Part shown: piece after piece, positions 1 to 7,963 of the stretch
How positions within the stretch are numbered: the first letter of the stretch is position 1
Layout of the letters: every line of letters begins with the position of its first letter
Assembly (NCBI GenBank): GCA_937863945.1
Contig: CALMIB010000419.1
Coordinates: forward strand, 1-9,963
Length of the DNA stretch: 9,963 bases
Direction of reading: 5' to 3'
Source of the DNA: an uncultured Longilinea sp.
GTDB lineage: Bacteria; Chloroflexota; Anaerolineae; Anaerolineales; Anaerolineaceae
Program-made: the position numbers and the translations under genes
Notes under the pieces: model-generated
The model's database searches: none
What the model saw: only the letters and a program-made list of their open reading frames with translations
Told to the model about the DNA's origin: nothing

Positions 1-2470
1 TCGGTAAATAGGCATTCAGGGCCACATAATCGGCACCGGCGGCAGCTTGCTTCACGAAGGCATCCACCACGTCGGCAAGCGTCTTTGCGCCGTTCAGTCC
101 CGGAAATTCCTGGCCATATACCCGGCCGCCCTCTCCTTCCCAGATCACGGGGCTTTCTTCCAGGCTGCCGGATTTTTGGAAAGCAGCAATTTTTTGCTGC
201 GTGCGTTTCTTATTGTCCTGAACATCCGGTTGGTTGAAGGCGTTTACGCCAAGGACGGCGCAGGCAATGGCCGTGGCAACTTCCCAGCGGTAAATCTCGG
301 CACTCAAATCGTAAACATCGCCAACCGGAAGCACCAGCGCCGGATGGCCGGCCGCCTGCAATTTCTTCACCTGTGCATCGAGGCTGCCGGTCAGACGCAT
401 ATATACAAACAACCGATCCTGGGAGTAATTCCGCGGGGGAAGCTGAGTTTCTACATCTACGGGAACAATTCCCTTCCCATTCTTTCCGCTGCTCTCCGCC
501 ACCAACTGCTCCTGCCAGGCGCCAAACGCCGAGAGTTCATCATCCGCCAACAGGGTGAGCTTATCACGCCCGGCCAGCGCGGCTTCGCCCAGGACAGCGC
601 CTAACACCAGTCCCGGATTTCGCGCTGCCGGAACCGAAGGGACAGAATCCTTCATCAGCCTGGCTGCACGCTCCAACCACAACTCCAGGTCCAGGCCAAG
701 CAGCGCTGCGGGCAGCATGCCAAACGCGATCAATGCGGAGTAGCGGCCACCCACGTTGGGATCGGCCAGAATGACATCGCGGAATCCGCGTTCGCGCGCT
801 TGCTTTTCGACAATGCTGCCGGAATCGGTGATGGCCACAAAGTGGTTTCCGGCTTTCGTCTTTCCCAGCCCGCGCACGGCGCGGTTCCAGAAATAGGCCA
901 GGTGCGCCTGTGTTTCGCTGGTCGAACCGGATTTGCTGGCAACGATGTAAAGGGTCTTTGCCATCGGGGCGCGCTGCGCGGCGTTTCGCACCTGGACAGG
1001 ATCTGTGGAATCCAGAATGGCCAGGTCGAGGGCAGGCCGGCCGTTTGCCCGCCGGACGCCGAAGACAATGCGCAGCACTTCTGGCGCAAGCGACGATCCG
1101 CCCATGCCGAGCAGCAGCGCGTGGGTGTAGCCTTCAGCCTGACAGTCAGCCAGGATCCGGCTCACCTGCGGGATTAGAGCCCGGCTGGTTTCGGGCGCGC
1201 GCAACCACCCCACCCGGTGGAGGATTTCCGCTTGTTCGGCTGTGTCTTGTGTCCAAAACGCCGGATCGGGTTGCCACAAGCGCTCAACCGCTTTCTGTGA
1301 AGATAATGCTTTGACCCGGTTGGCCACGCTGTCTTTCAGGCTGCCCAATTCGGCCGCACAAGCCACCCGGCGGTCGTCGATCGTTTTTAGCAACCCGGTG
1401 AATGCGTCCGAAAAGGATTGCACGCCTTCCGCTTCGAGCTCATCGGTGACCTGATTCATGTGAATGCCCAGCGATTCCAGGTCGGCCAGGGCTTTCTCCA
1501 TGCCGATCAGATCCTCATGAATGGTAATGGCTGCCTCACCGTGGTCGCGGAAGGCATCCAGCGTTTGCGGCGGCACGGTGTTGACCGAATCGGGGGCGAT
1601 CAGCGTTTCAACGTAGATCACGTCGCGATAGTTCGGTTTTTTGGTGCTGGTAGATGCCCACAGGGGGCGTTGTGTCCGGCCGCCTTTCGCCTTCAAAGCC
1701 TCGAACCGTTTGGTGCTGAAAACGACTTCATAGCGGGCATAAGCCAGGCGGGCGCTGGCGATGGCAGCCTTGCCGCGCAGGCTGGCAGCGAGAGCCGCAT
1801 TTTGTCCTCCAGCCTGTGCCATCTTTTCAAGCTGCGCATCGATCTTGGTATCGATCCTGGACACAAAGAAAGACGCCACGGAGGCAATCGAGTCGATGGG
1901 CAAACCTTTTTCAACCCGCTCCTCCAGGCCGCGCAGGTAGGCATCCATCACAGCTTCATACCGGTGCAGCGAAAAAATCAGGGTCACGTTGACATTGATG
2001 CCCGCCGCGATGGCCTGTTGAATCGCAGGGATACCTGCCTGTGTGGCCGGAATTTTAACCATCAGGTTAGGCCGGTCAACCAGCATCCACAACCGTCGCG
2101 CTTCGGATACGGTTTTTTCAGTATCGTTGGCCAGGTAGGGATTGACTTCCAGGCTGACGTAACCGTCCCCGCCATGGGTAGAATCGTATAACGGCTTGAA
2201 TAAATCCGCCGCGGCTTGAATATCTTCAACGGCCAACTGCCAGAAAATTTCTTCCGCACTCCACCCGGCCCAGGCCATGGGTTTCAGTGCAGCATCGTAA
2301 TCATTGGTTTTTGCAATGGCGTTGTTAAAAATGGACGGATTGGAGGTCACGCCGCGAATGTCGCCGTCCTGGATCATTTTAGCCAACACGCCGTTTTCCA
2401 GCAGACGCCGTTGAATGTTGTCAAACCATAAGGATTGACCCAGTGCATGTAGCTGTGCAATACGCGTCAT
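1..2470 (-). CDS. tal-pgi: Bifunctional transaldolase / glucose-6-phosphate isomerase (3' end outside window)
   Basis: This cytoplasmic fusion enzyme should carry out two reactions: transfer of dihydroxyacetone units between sedoheptulose-7-P and glyceraldehyde-3-P, and interconversion of glucose-6-P and fructose-6-P. I translated it from the ATG at 2470 and read 823 codons with no stop up to the left edge. The transaldolase half (about residues 1-375) has VTSNPSIF (41-48) and VKIPAT with the Schiff-base lysine K139. The isomerase half has the phosphosugar-binding GMGGSSL (455-461), SKSGSTSET (512-520), GGRYS (about 574-578) and an EQLVAESSGK stretch near 654-663. Motif positions calculated from coordinates all fall in one frame, so I see no frameshift. 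Known fusions of this type are about 940-960 residues, so roughly 120 residues are missing beyond the edge. A strong GGGAGG site lies 8 bases before the start. It is the third gene of the tkt-rpiB operon, 64 bases after rpiB. Confidence 0.93.
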   Translation of the reverse strand, partial: MTRIAQLHALGQSLWFDNIQRRLLENGVLAKMIQDGDIRGVTSNPSIFNNAIAKTNDYDAALKPMAWAGWSAEEIFWQLAVEDIQAAADLFKPLYDSTHGGDGYVSLEVNPYLANDTEKTVSEARRLWMLVDRPNLMVKIPATQAGIPAIQQAIAAGINVNVTLIFSLHRYEAVMDAYLRGLEERVEKGLPIDSIASVASFFVSRIDTKIDAQLEKMAQAGGQNAALAASLRGKAAIASARLAYARYEVVFSTKRFEALKAKGGRTQRPLWASTSTKKPNYRDVIYVETLIAPDSVNTVPPQTLDAFRDHGEAAITIHEDLIGMEKALADLESLGIHMNQVTDELEAEGVQSFSDAFTGLLKTIDDRRVACAAELGSLKDSVANRVKALSSQKAVERLWQPDPAFWTQDTAEQAEILHRVGWLRAPETSRALIPQVSRILADCQAEGYTHALLLGMGGSSLAPEVLRIVFGVRRANGRPALDLAILDSTDPVQVRNAAQRAPMAKTLYIVASKSGSTSETQAHLAYFWNRAVRGLGKTKAGNHFVAITDSGSIVEKQARERGFRDVILADPNVGGRYSALIAFGMLPAALLGLDLELWLERAARLMKDSVPSVPAARNPGLVLGAVLGEAALAGRDKLTLLADDELSAFGAWQEQLVAESSGKNGKGIVPVDVETQLPPRNYSQDRLFVYMRLTGSLDAQVKKLQAAGHPALVLPVGDVYDLSAEIYRWEVATAIACAVLGVNAFNQPDVQDNKKRTQQKIAAFQKSGSLEESPVIWEGEGGRVYGQEFPGLNGAKTLADVVDAFVKQAAAGADYVALNAYLP

Positions 2471-2534
2471 TTCCGCTTCCTCCCGAATGATACCAGCCGA
2501 AACCCGGATTGATTGTCCTCTCCGGAGTGAATGC

Positions 2535-2981
2535 TTAACCTTCTTCTTCCAGCTTTTTCATTTTATTGACCCGGCGGACAAAACGTTCACCGCCGTCAAA
2601 CGTGGCCGATAAAAACGCCGCCACCAATTCTCGCGCCACCGCCGGCCCCACCACCTGCCCGCCAAGGCAAAGAACGTTCATAAAATCATGTTCCACGCCC
2701 TGGTGCGCGGAGTAGGTATCGTGGCACAGACCGGCATAAATGCCCTTGAACTTGTTGGCGGTGATGACGACGCCCACCCCGGATCCGCACAAGATAATCC
2801 CCCGCTCAGCTTCCCCTCGTTGGATCGCCCGGCAGGCCTTCTCGGCAAAGTCCGGGAAATCCACGCTTTCCGGCCCAAAGGTGCCAAAATCAAGGACTTC
2901 ATGGCCCAGTTTTGCAACCGTTTCAAGCACTGCGGCTTTCAAAGGAAAGCCGGCATGATCGCAACTAATGGCTACGCGCAT
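2535..2981 (-). CDS. rpiB: Ribose-5-phosphate isomerase B
   Basis: RpiB interconverts ribose-5-phosphate and ribulose-5-phosphate in the non-oxidative pentose phosphate pathway; some relatives act on allose-6-P or are paired as LacAB. The 148-residue length is typical. The N-terminus has the phosphate-binding DHAG (8-11). The catalytic cysteine lies in LCGSGVG (C65, matching C66 of the E. coli enzyme), and the ring-opening histidine is H98 in VEHDFMNVLCLGG, where E. coli has an N after the H and this protein has D99. The start ATG shares its A with the TAA stop of the transketolase gene (TAATG), and a GGGAG site is embedded in the end of that gene, so translation is probably coupled. The partners are transketolase upstream and tal-pgi downstream, which supports a pentose phosphate role rather than allose or galactose catabolism. 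Confidence 0.95.
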   Translation of the reverse strand: MRVAISCDHAGFPLKAAVLETVAKLGHEVLDFGTFGPESVDFPDFAEKACRAIQRGEAERGIILCGSGVGVVITANKFKGIYAGLCHDTYSAHQGVEHDFMNVLCLGGQVVGPAVARELVAAFLSATFDGGERFVRRVNKMKKLEEEG

Positions 2982-4999
2982 TATTGTTCTCCCATACCCA
3001 GAAGGCCATGCGCAGTTTCAATGACTGCCTTGACGGACAGGCCGAACTGGTCATAAATCGTTTGAGCCGGGGCGGACGCGCCAAAATGATTGATTCCAAT
3101 GATCTTCCCTTTGGGACCTACCCACCGATCCCATCCCAGCGTGACGCCGGCCTCAACAGCTATGCGCAATTCGGCCGCCGGCGGCAGCACCTGGACGCGG
3201 TACCCTTGCGGCTGCGCCTCGAACAATGTCCAGCTCGGCATTGACACAACACGCACACTGCGCCCTTCGGTTGCCAACCGATAGGCAGCCTCCAGCACCA
3301 GGGAAACTTCGGAGCCAGAGGCCATCAAAATGATCTCCGGAAGACTACCGCCCAGGTCAGCCAGCACATACGCGCCGCGGCTCAAACCACTGGCCGGGGC
3401 CAGGCGGGTCCGATCCAAAGTGAGCACGGCCTGGCGGGTCAGCGCCAGCAACGTTGGCCCATTCCGGCGGCCAATGGCCACGCGCCAGGCCTCGCTGGTT
3501 TCGTTCGCATCAGCCGGCCGCAGCACTACCAGGTTTGGAATCGCCCGCAGCGAAACCAGGTGTTCGATGGGTTGGTGCGTGGGGCCGTCCTCGCCCAGGC
3601 CGATACTATCGTGCGTCATCACCCAGATGCTGGGAATGTGCGAAAGAGCCGACAGGCGGATGGCCGGGCGGGCATAATCGGTGAACACCAGGAAGGTTGC
3701 CCCGTAAGGAATCACGCCGCCGTGAACGGCCATTCCGTTGACGATCCCCGCCATGCCCAACTCGCGGACGCCGAAGTGAAAATTACGGCCTTCAGGCGTG
3801 TCCGCCTGAAACGCGGGCGAGCCATTGATCCAGGTGTTGTTTGAAGGCGCCAGGTCCGCCGAGCCGCCCACCAGTTCCGGAATTTTGGCTGCCAGGGCGT
3901 TGATGACCTTCCCGGAAGCCGCGCGCGTGGCCATGCCTTTGGCATCCGCCGGGAAAACCGGCAATGCCTCTTCCCAACCCTCGGGCAATGCTCCCTTCAG
4001 GCGGCGGTCCAATTCTGTCGCAAGGTCCGGATGCGCCTGCGCAAAGCTCTTCAGGTCATCATTCCAGCGGCTTTCCAAGGCTGCGCCGCGATCCACTGCC
4101 TGTCGGAAGAATGCCAACACATCCTCGGGAATGTAAAAACGGGGTTCGAGTGGCCAGCCCAGTTTTTGCTTTGCCCCGTTCAGTTCTTCATCGCCTGGCG
4201 GTTCGCCGTGCGCTTTGGAGGTATCCTGACGGGTGGGCAGCCCGAATCCAATGTGCGTGCGGCAGACGATCAACGACGGCCGCGGGTCAGTTTTTGCCGC
4301 CTGGATCGCGGCATCGATGGCGTCTACATCGTTGCCATCGGCCACGTACTGCACCTGCCAGCCGTAGGCTTCGAAGCGCTTACCGCGGTCTTCGGTAAAA
4401 GCCAGATCGGTGGAACCGTCGATGGTAATGCGGTTGTCATCATACAGGTATATTAATTTGCCCAGCTTCAGGTGCCCGGCCAGCGAAGCCGCTTCGGCAC
4501 TGATGCCTTCCATCAGGTCTCCATCCGTCACCAGCGCATAGGTGAAATGATCGATGACCGTGTGGTTGGGCCGGTTAAATTCGGCGGCCAGGTGGGCCTC
4601 CGCGATCGCCATGCCCACCCCATTGGCAAATCCCTGCCCCAGCGGGCCGGTAGTGGTCTCGACGCCGGGGGTCAGGCCGTATTCCGGGTGGCCCGGCGTC
4701 CTGGAACCCCACTGGCGGAAGTTTTTCAAATCATCCAGGCTGAGATCGTAACCGGTCAGGTGAAGCAGAGAATAGAGTTGCATTGAACCGTGGCCGCCGG
4801 ACAGGATAAACCGGTCACGGTTCGGCCATGCGGGATTCTTGGGGTTATGGCGAAGATGGCGCGTCCAAATGGTGAAGGCAATTGCCGCGGTGCCCATCGG
4901 CAGCCCCGGGTGGCCGGAATTGGCTTTCTGAACGCCGTCAGCGGATAAAAAGCGGATTGTGTTGATTGCCATTTCTTGCAGTTGCTTATGTTCGGGCAT
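2981..4999 (-). CDS. tkt: Transketolase
   Basis: This thiamine-diphosphate enzyme transfers two-carbon ketol units between sugar phosphates in the non-oxidative pentose phosphate pathway. From the ATG at 4999 it has 672 residues, a normal full length. Seen in order: SGHPGLPMG with H30, H70 in SGGHG, GPLGQG (118-123), the ThDP/metal motif GDL...N with D159-D161 and N189, H265, R360, the catalytic glutamate E413 in FGVRE, and EDGPTHQP with D471 and H475. All key active-site residues known from the E. coli enzyme appear present. An in-frame ATG lies at 5014, five codons earlier, but it has only a weak ribosome site, whereas GAGG sits 5 bases before 4999. It is the first gene of the operon with rpiB (1-base overlap) and tal-pgi. 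Confidence 0.96.
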   Translation of the reverse strand: MPEHKQLQEMAINTIRFLSADGVQKANSGHPGLPMGTAAIAFTIWTRHLRHNPKNPAWPNRDRFILSGGHGSMQLYSLLHLTGYDLSLDDLKNFRQWGSRTPGHPEYGLTPGVETTTGPLGQGFANGVGMAIAEAHLAAEFNRPNHTVIDHFTYALVTDGDLMEGISAEAASLAGHLKLGKLIYLYDDNRITIDGSTDLAFTEDRGKRFEAYGWQVQYVADGNDVDAIDAAIQAAKTDPRPSLIVCRTHIGFGLPTRQDTSKAHGEPPGDEELNGAKQKLGWPLEPRFYIPEDVLAFFRQAVDRGAALESRWNDDLKSFAQAHPDLATELDRRLKGALPEGWEEALPVFPADAKGMATRAASGKVINALAAKIPELVGGSADLAPSNNTWINGSPAFQADTPEGRNFHFGVRELGMAGIVNGMAVHGGVIPYGATFLVFTDYARPAIRLSALSHIPSIWVMTHDSIGLGEDGPTHQPIEHLVSLRAIPNLVVLRPADANETSEAWRVAIGRRNGPTLLALTRQAVLTLDRTRLAPASGLSRGAYVLADLGGSLPEIILMASGSEVSLVLEAAYRLATEGRSVRVVSMPSWTLFEAQPQGYRVQVLPPAAELRIAVEAGVTLGWDRWVGPKGKIIGINHFGASAPAQTIYDQFGLSVKAVIETAHGLLGMGEQ

Positions 5000-5004
5000 T
5001 GAAA

Positions 5005-5008
5005 CCTC
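5005..5008 (-). promoter_or_regulatory. Ribosome binding site deciding the tkt start
   Basis: On the minus strand GAGG lies 5 bases before the ATG at 4999. The alternative ATG at 5014 is preceded by a pyrimidine-rich stretch with no clear Shine-Dalgarno match. This favours the shorter 672-residue protein, whose N-terminus MPEHKQLQEM leads straight into the conserved domain. Confidence 0.6.
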
Positions 5009-5072
5009 GCGCATAAGGATGACCAGGCCGGCAATAATCCATCCATCCGGCTCGTCCCAGTTGAAACGATTT

Positions 5073-5081
5073 ATTCTACCA
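5073..5081 (-). promoter_or_regulatory. Probable extended -10 promoter of the tkt-rpiB-tal/pgi operon
   Basis: On the minus strand the sequence TGGTAGAAT fits an extended -10 element (TG, one base, TAGAAT). It lies about 74 bases upstream of the preferred tkt start and about 30 bases beyond the copA terminator, where a promoter would be needed. No good -35 hexamer is visible at 16-18 bases, which is tolerable for an extended -10 promoter. The rest of the leader (about 5000-5066) shows no obvious operator or riboswitch. Confidence 0.4.
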
Positions 5082-5111
5082 TGTTCCCCCTCATTCGAAG
5101 ATTCCAGTCCA

Positions 5112-5146
5112 GAAAAAAAAGCACAGCGGGGTTCGTCCGCTGTGCT
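5112..5146 (-). terminator. Rho-independent terminator of the csoR-copZ-copA operon
   Basis: The arms GCACAGCGG (5121-5129) and CCGCTGTGC (5137-5145) form a perfect 9-bp stem with a 7-base loop, plus a closing A-T pair. On the minus strand the stem is followed directly by eight T residues (5120 down to 5113). This is a textbook terminator placed 22 bases after the copA stop codon. On the plus strand no T-run follows, so it should act in one direction only. Confidence 0.93.
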
Positions 5147-5167
5147 CCGTTTAGATGGGAAAGACCA

Positions 5168-7612
5168 TTATTCGATCGGGATGCGTTTCAACCGCAGGCT
5201 GTTAGAAACAACAAAAATGCTGCTGAATGCCATTGCGCCCGCTGCGAGCATTGGATTCAGGAAACCCAACGCCGCTGCCGGGATCAGGATGACGTTATAG
5301 AAGAACGCCCAGAACAGGTTTTGCTTGATCGCACGCAGCGTTAATCGGGAAAGCTTGACCGCTCGAACCACGCCGCGCAGATCGCCGCTGATCAAAGTCA
5401 CCGGTGCGGCTGCCATGGCCACATCCGTTCCGCTGCCAATGGCAATGCCCACATCCGCCTGAGCCAACGCAGGCGCATCATTGATGCCGTCACCCACCAT
5501 TGCCACAATGGATCCAGACTGCTGCAGTTCTTTAACCGCGGCTGCCTTGCCATCCGGCAAGACCTCGGCAAGGATTTGATCTACGCCCACCTGGCGGCCG
5601 ATCGCATCGGCGGTTTTACGGTTGTCGCCGGTGATCATGGCCACCTTCAGGCCCAACTCATGCAGGCCCCGGATAGCTTCAATCGAGCCATCCTTGACCG
5701 TATCGGCGACCGCGATGATGCCTTGAACTTTTCCGTCCACCGCAACCAGCATGGCCGTTTTCGCCTCGCTCTGCAACCGCTCGACGGCCATTTCCAATTC
5801 AGTCGATTCCAGCCCAATCGATTGCATCATGCGCAGGCTGCCCACCGACACCCGGCGGCCGTCCACTTCGGCGGTGACGCCGTGACCGGCCTCAGCCTGA
5901 AAACCGCCGGCCGGGCTGAGCGTCAGGTTGCGATTGCCCGCCTCCGCCACAATCGCTTCGCCCAGGGGATGCTCGCTCACCTGCTCCACCGATGCAGCCA
6001 GGCGCATCAATTCGTTTTCAGGCTCGGGAGTAATCTCCTGCCAGGCTGGCGCAACGACGATATCCGTCACGGCCGGCTGACCGCGCGTGATCGTGCCTGT
6101 TTTATCCAGGATTACAGTCGAAATTCTACCGGCCCGCTCGAGCGCCTCGCTGGACCGAAACAGGATGCCGACCTCGGCCGCCTTGCCGGTGCCGACCATC
6201 ACCGCGGTCGGAGTGGCCAGCCCCATCGCGCAGGGGCAGGCAATCACCAGCACGGCCACCATGTGGATTAACGCGCGCGTGAAGGCGTCCGCATCCGATC
6301 CTGCGGCCGGCGCGGGCACCAGCCACAGCCAGACGGCGAAGGTGGCCAGGGCGATGCCAATCACCACCGGCACAAATACAGCCGAGACCTGAGCGGCCAG
6401 CTTTTGAATCGGCGCTTTGCTGCCCTGGGCTTCTTCCACCAGGCGGACGATTTGCGCCAGGGCCGTCTCGCGCCCAACCTTGGTAGCCTCAAACTGGAAG
6501 GCGCCTTGCTTGTTGATTGTCGCGCCAATCACCTTTTCGCCGGGAATTTTCTCCACAGGCAGCGACTCGCCCGTCAGCATCGACTCATCCACGCTGGAGC
6601 GTCCCTCGACGACCACGCCATCGACGGGTATCTTTTCGCCGGGCCGCACGCGCACCAGGTCGCCCACCAACACATCTTCCACCGGGATTTCCAGGGGCTC
6701 GCCGCCGCGGATCACCCAGGCGGTGCGCGCCCGCAGGCTCATCAGTTTCTTGATCGCTTCGCTGGTTCGGCCCTTCGCGCGCGCCTCCAGGTATTTCCCG
6801 ACCCGGATCAACGTGATGATCACTGCCGCGGTCTCAAAGTACACGTGGCCTGGGATCAGACCCAACATGACCGGTATCGAGTAGAAATACGCGGCGGATG
6901 AGCCCATCGCAATGAGCACATCCATGTTTGCCGATCCATTGCGCAGCGATTTATACCCGTTCACGTAATACTGCCGGCCGACATAAAATTGAACCGGCGT
7001 CGCCAGGGCAAACATCACCCACTCCAGCCAGGCGGCATGCCGCAATTCCATCGGCAGCACCCCCAGGTCCCTCGCCATGGCAATCAGAAACAGGGGCAGC
7101 GTGAAAAGAACGCCAATCGTGAGCAAACGGCGCTGCTCTTTGATCTCGGCTTCGCGAGCTAGCGCCTCAGCGTCTTCGTCCTCTCCATCGGAAACGAGCG
7201 TCCGAAAACCACTGGCTGCAACCGCCTTGCGCAGTTCAACCTGGCTGATCAGCGTCGGAACATAACGGATCCTGGCTTTTTCGGTGGTAAAACTCACTGC
7301 TGCTTCGCGGACGCCCTCCAATTGCGCCAGGGCCTTTTCCAGGCGTTTCGCATCGTTGTCATCGCTCATCCCCTGGATCAGCAGTTCCGCTTCGCCGATC
7401 GCCACGCCGTAACCGGCACGTTCCACCCGGCCGATCAGGTCGCTCAGCCCGGCCAATTCCGGGTTGAATTCCACGGTAGCGCGTTCGGAGGATAGATTGA
7501 CCACCGCGGTCTGGACGCCGTCCACTTTTTTCAGGTTGCGCTCTACGGTGGCAACGCAGTTGGCGCAGGTCATGCCGGTAATTGGCAGAATAATTTGTTT
7601 TGTATCGCTCAT
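5168..7612 (-). CDS. copA: Cu(I)-exporting P1B-type ATPase CopA
   Basis: CopA is an inner-membrane pump that uses ATP to move Cu(I) out of the cytoplasm. The 814-residue protein has a functional-looking N-terminal HMA domain with GMTCANC (C16, C19), then a second HMA-like domain (about 76-139) in which the CxxC is replaced by SDDND. About eight membrane segments follow. The actuator TGES is at 347-350, the transport-site CPC at 459-461, the phosphorylated DKTGT at 503-507 (D503), the nucleotide-binding HP at 548-549 and GDGIND at 707-712. YNVILIP in TM7 (772-778) and MAFSS in TM8 (794-798) match the YN-x4-P and MxxSS signatures of Cu(I) transporters. AGAGG lies 7 bases before the ATG. It is the third gene after csoR and copZ, separated from copZ by 98 bases that can form hairpins, and is followed by a strong terminator. 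Confidence 0.96.
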   Translation of the reverse strand: MSDTKQIILPITGMTCANCVATVERNLKKVDGVQTAVVNLSSERATVEFNPELAGLSDLIGRVERAGYGVAIGEAELLIQGMSDDNDAKRLEKALAQLEGVREAAVSFTTEKARIRYVPTLISQVELRKAVAASGFRTLVSDGEDEDAEALAREAEIKEQRRLLTIGVLFTLPLFLIAMARDLGVLPMELRHAAWLEWVMFALATPVQFYVGRQYYVNGYKSLRNGSANMDVLIAMGSSAAYFYSIPVMLGLIPGHVYFETAAVIITLIRVGKYLEARAKGRTSEAIKKLMSLRARTAWVIRGGEPLEIPVEDVLVGDLVRVRPGEKIPVDGVVVEGRSSVDESMLTGESLPVEKIPGEKVIGATINKQGAFQFEATKVGRETALAQIVRLVEEAQGSKAPIQKLAAQVSAVFVPVVIGIALATFAVWLWLVPAPAAGSDADAFTRALIHMVAVLVIACPCAMGLATPTAVMVGTGKAAEVGILFRSSEALERAGRISTVILDKTGTITRGQPAVTDIVVAPAWQEITPEPENELMRLAASVEQVSEHPLGEAIVAEAGNRNLTLSPAGGFQAEAGHGVTAEVDGRRVSVGSLRMMQSIGLESTELEMAVERLQSEAKTAMLVAVDGKVQGIIAVADTVKDGSIEAIRGLHELGLKVAMITGDNRKTADAIGRQVGVDQILAEVLPDGKAAAVKELQQSGSIVAMVGDGINDAPALAQADVGIAIGSGTDVAMAAAPVTLISGDLRGVVRAVKLSRLTLRAIKQNLFWAFFYNVILIPAAALGFLNPMLAAGAMAFSSIFVVSNSLRLKRIPIE

Positions 7613-7641
7613 GATTCAACCTCTAAACGTTCTAAACCAAC

Positions 7642-7692
7642 GAGCCGGCCCATCCGCAGAAGGGTACCGGCTCAGGTCGGATGGGGTCCTGA
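7642..7692 (-). repeat. Interleaved inverted repeats in the copZ-copA intergenic region
   Basis: Two perfect inverted repeats cross each other. GAGCCGG (7642-7648) matches CCGGCTC (7667-7673), and CCCATCCG (7649-7656) matches CGGATGGG (7678-7685). A shorter pair, TCAGG (7672-7676) and CCTGA (7688-7692), overlaps both. In the copZ-copA transcript the two long stems share the order S1-S2-S1'-S2', so they are either mutually exclusive hairpins or a pseudoknot. No T-run follows on the minus strand, so neither is a standard terminator. Possible roles are an RNA processing or stability element giving more copZ than copA, or control of copA translation; both are inference. Confidence 0.5.
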
Positions 7693-7710
7693 AAAGTAGT
7701 TACGGAAATA

Positions 7711-7917
7711 CTAGGCAGCCGCCGGATAATTGATCTCCACCAGCAATTGCTTGATTTTGTCATCCGTTGCGGGCGCGTCAAATTCCACCGTGACCTGCTT
7801 GCTGGCCAGGTCTGCGTCCACCCTGGCCACGCCGGCCAAATCGCCGAGTTCGGTTGTGATCGTGTGAACACAGTGCATGCAGGAAATACCCGGAACTTGG
7901 TAAGTAAGGGTCGTCAT
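7711..7917 (-). CDS. copZ: Copper chaperone CopZ (HMA domain protein)
   Basis: This small cytoplasmic metallochaperone would bind Cu(I) and pass it to CopA and CsoR. From the ATG at 7917 it has 68 residues, the usual length for a single ferredoxin-like HMA domain. The metal site is GISCMHC with C13 and C16, and the downstream V-D-A-D-L-A-S-K-Q-V-T-V pattern fits the second and third strands of the fold. The open frame extends upstream to 7983, but that extension is basic and aromatic and overlaps the csoR end, and AAGGAG lies 6 bases before 7917, so the shorter form is preferred. It lies 46 bases after csoR and 98 bases before copA, all on one strand. The H in the CxxC (CMHC) is a common variant among CopZ proteins. 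Confidence 0.92.
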   Translation of the reverse strand: MTTLTYQVPGISCMHCVHTITTELGDLAGVARVDADLASKQVTVEFDAPATDDKIKQLLVEINYPAAA

Positions 7918-7923
7918 CTGAAT

Positions 7924-7929
7924 CTCCTT
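7924..7929 (-). promoter_or_regulatory. Ribosome binding site deciding the copZ start
   Basis: AAGGAG on the minus strand lies 6 bases before the ATG at 7917. It is the best Shine-Dalgarno sequence in this short AT-rich gap after csoR, and argues against the longer reading that begins at 7983 inside the csoR gene. Confidence 0.8.
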
Positions 7930-7963
7930 GAAGTGAAATTTGGTATTGAATAAAAATTGAAAC

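Noticed and set aside
1418..2191. A 257-codon open frame on the plus strand
   Set aside because: It lies entirely opposite the well-conserved transaldolase domain and has no recognisable domain or ribosome site. Long antisense frames are common in GC-rich coding DNA.
2471..2534. Possible separate promoter or terminator between rpiB and tal-pgi
   Set aside because: The 64-base gap holds only a ribosome site and a short CTCCGGAG palindrome without a loop or T-run; nothing supports a separate transcription unit.
5576..6271. A 231-codon open frame on the plus strand
   Set aside because: It lies opposite the nucleotide-binding part of copA, which has intact P-type ATPase motifs.
7642..7673. Rho-independent terminator between copZ and copA
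   Set aside because: A stem can form but no T-run follows on the minus strand, and copA has no separate promoter that I can recognise, so full termination here is unlikely.
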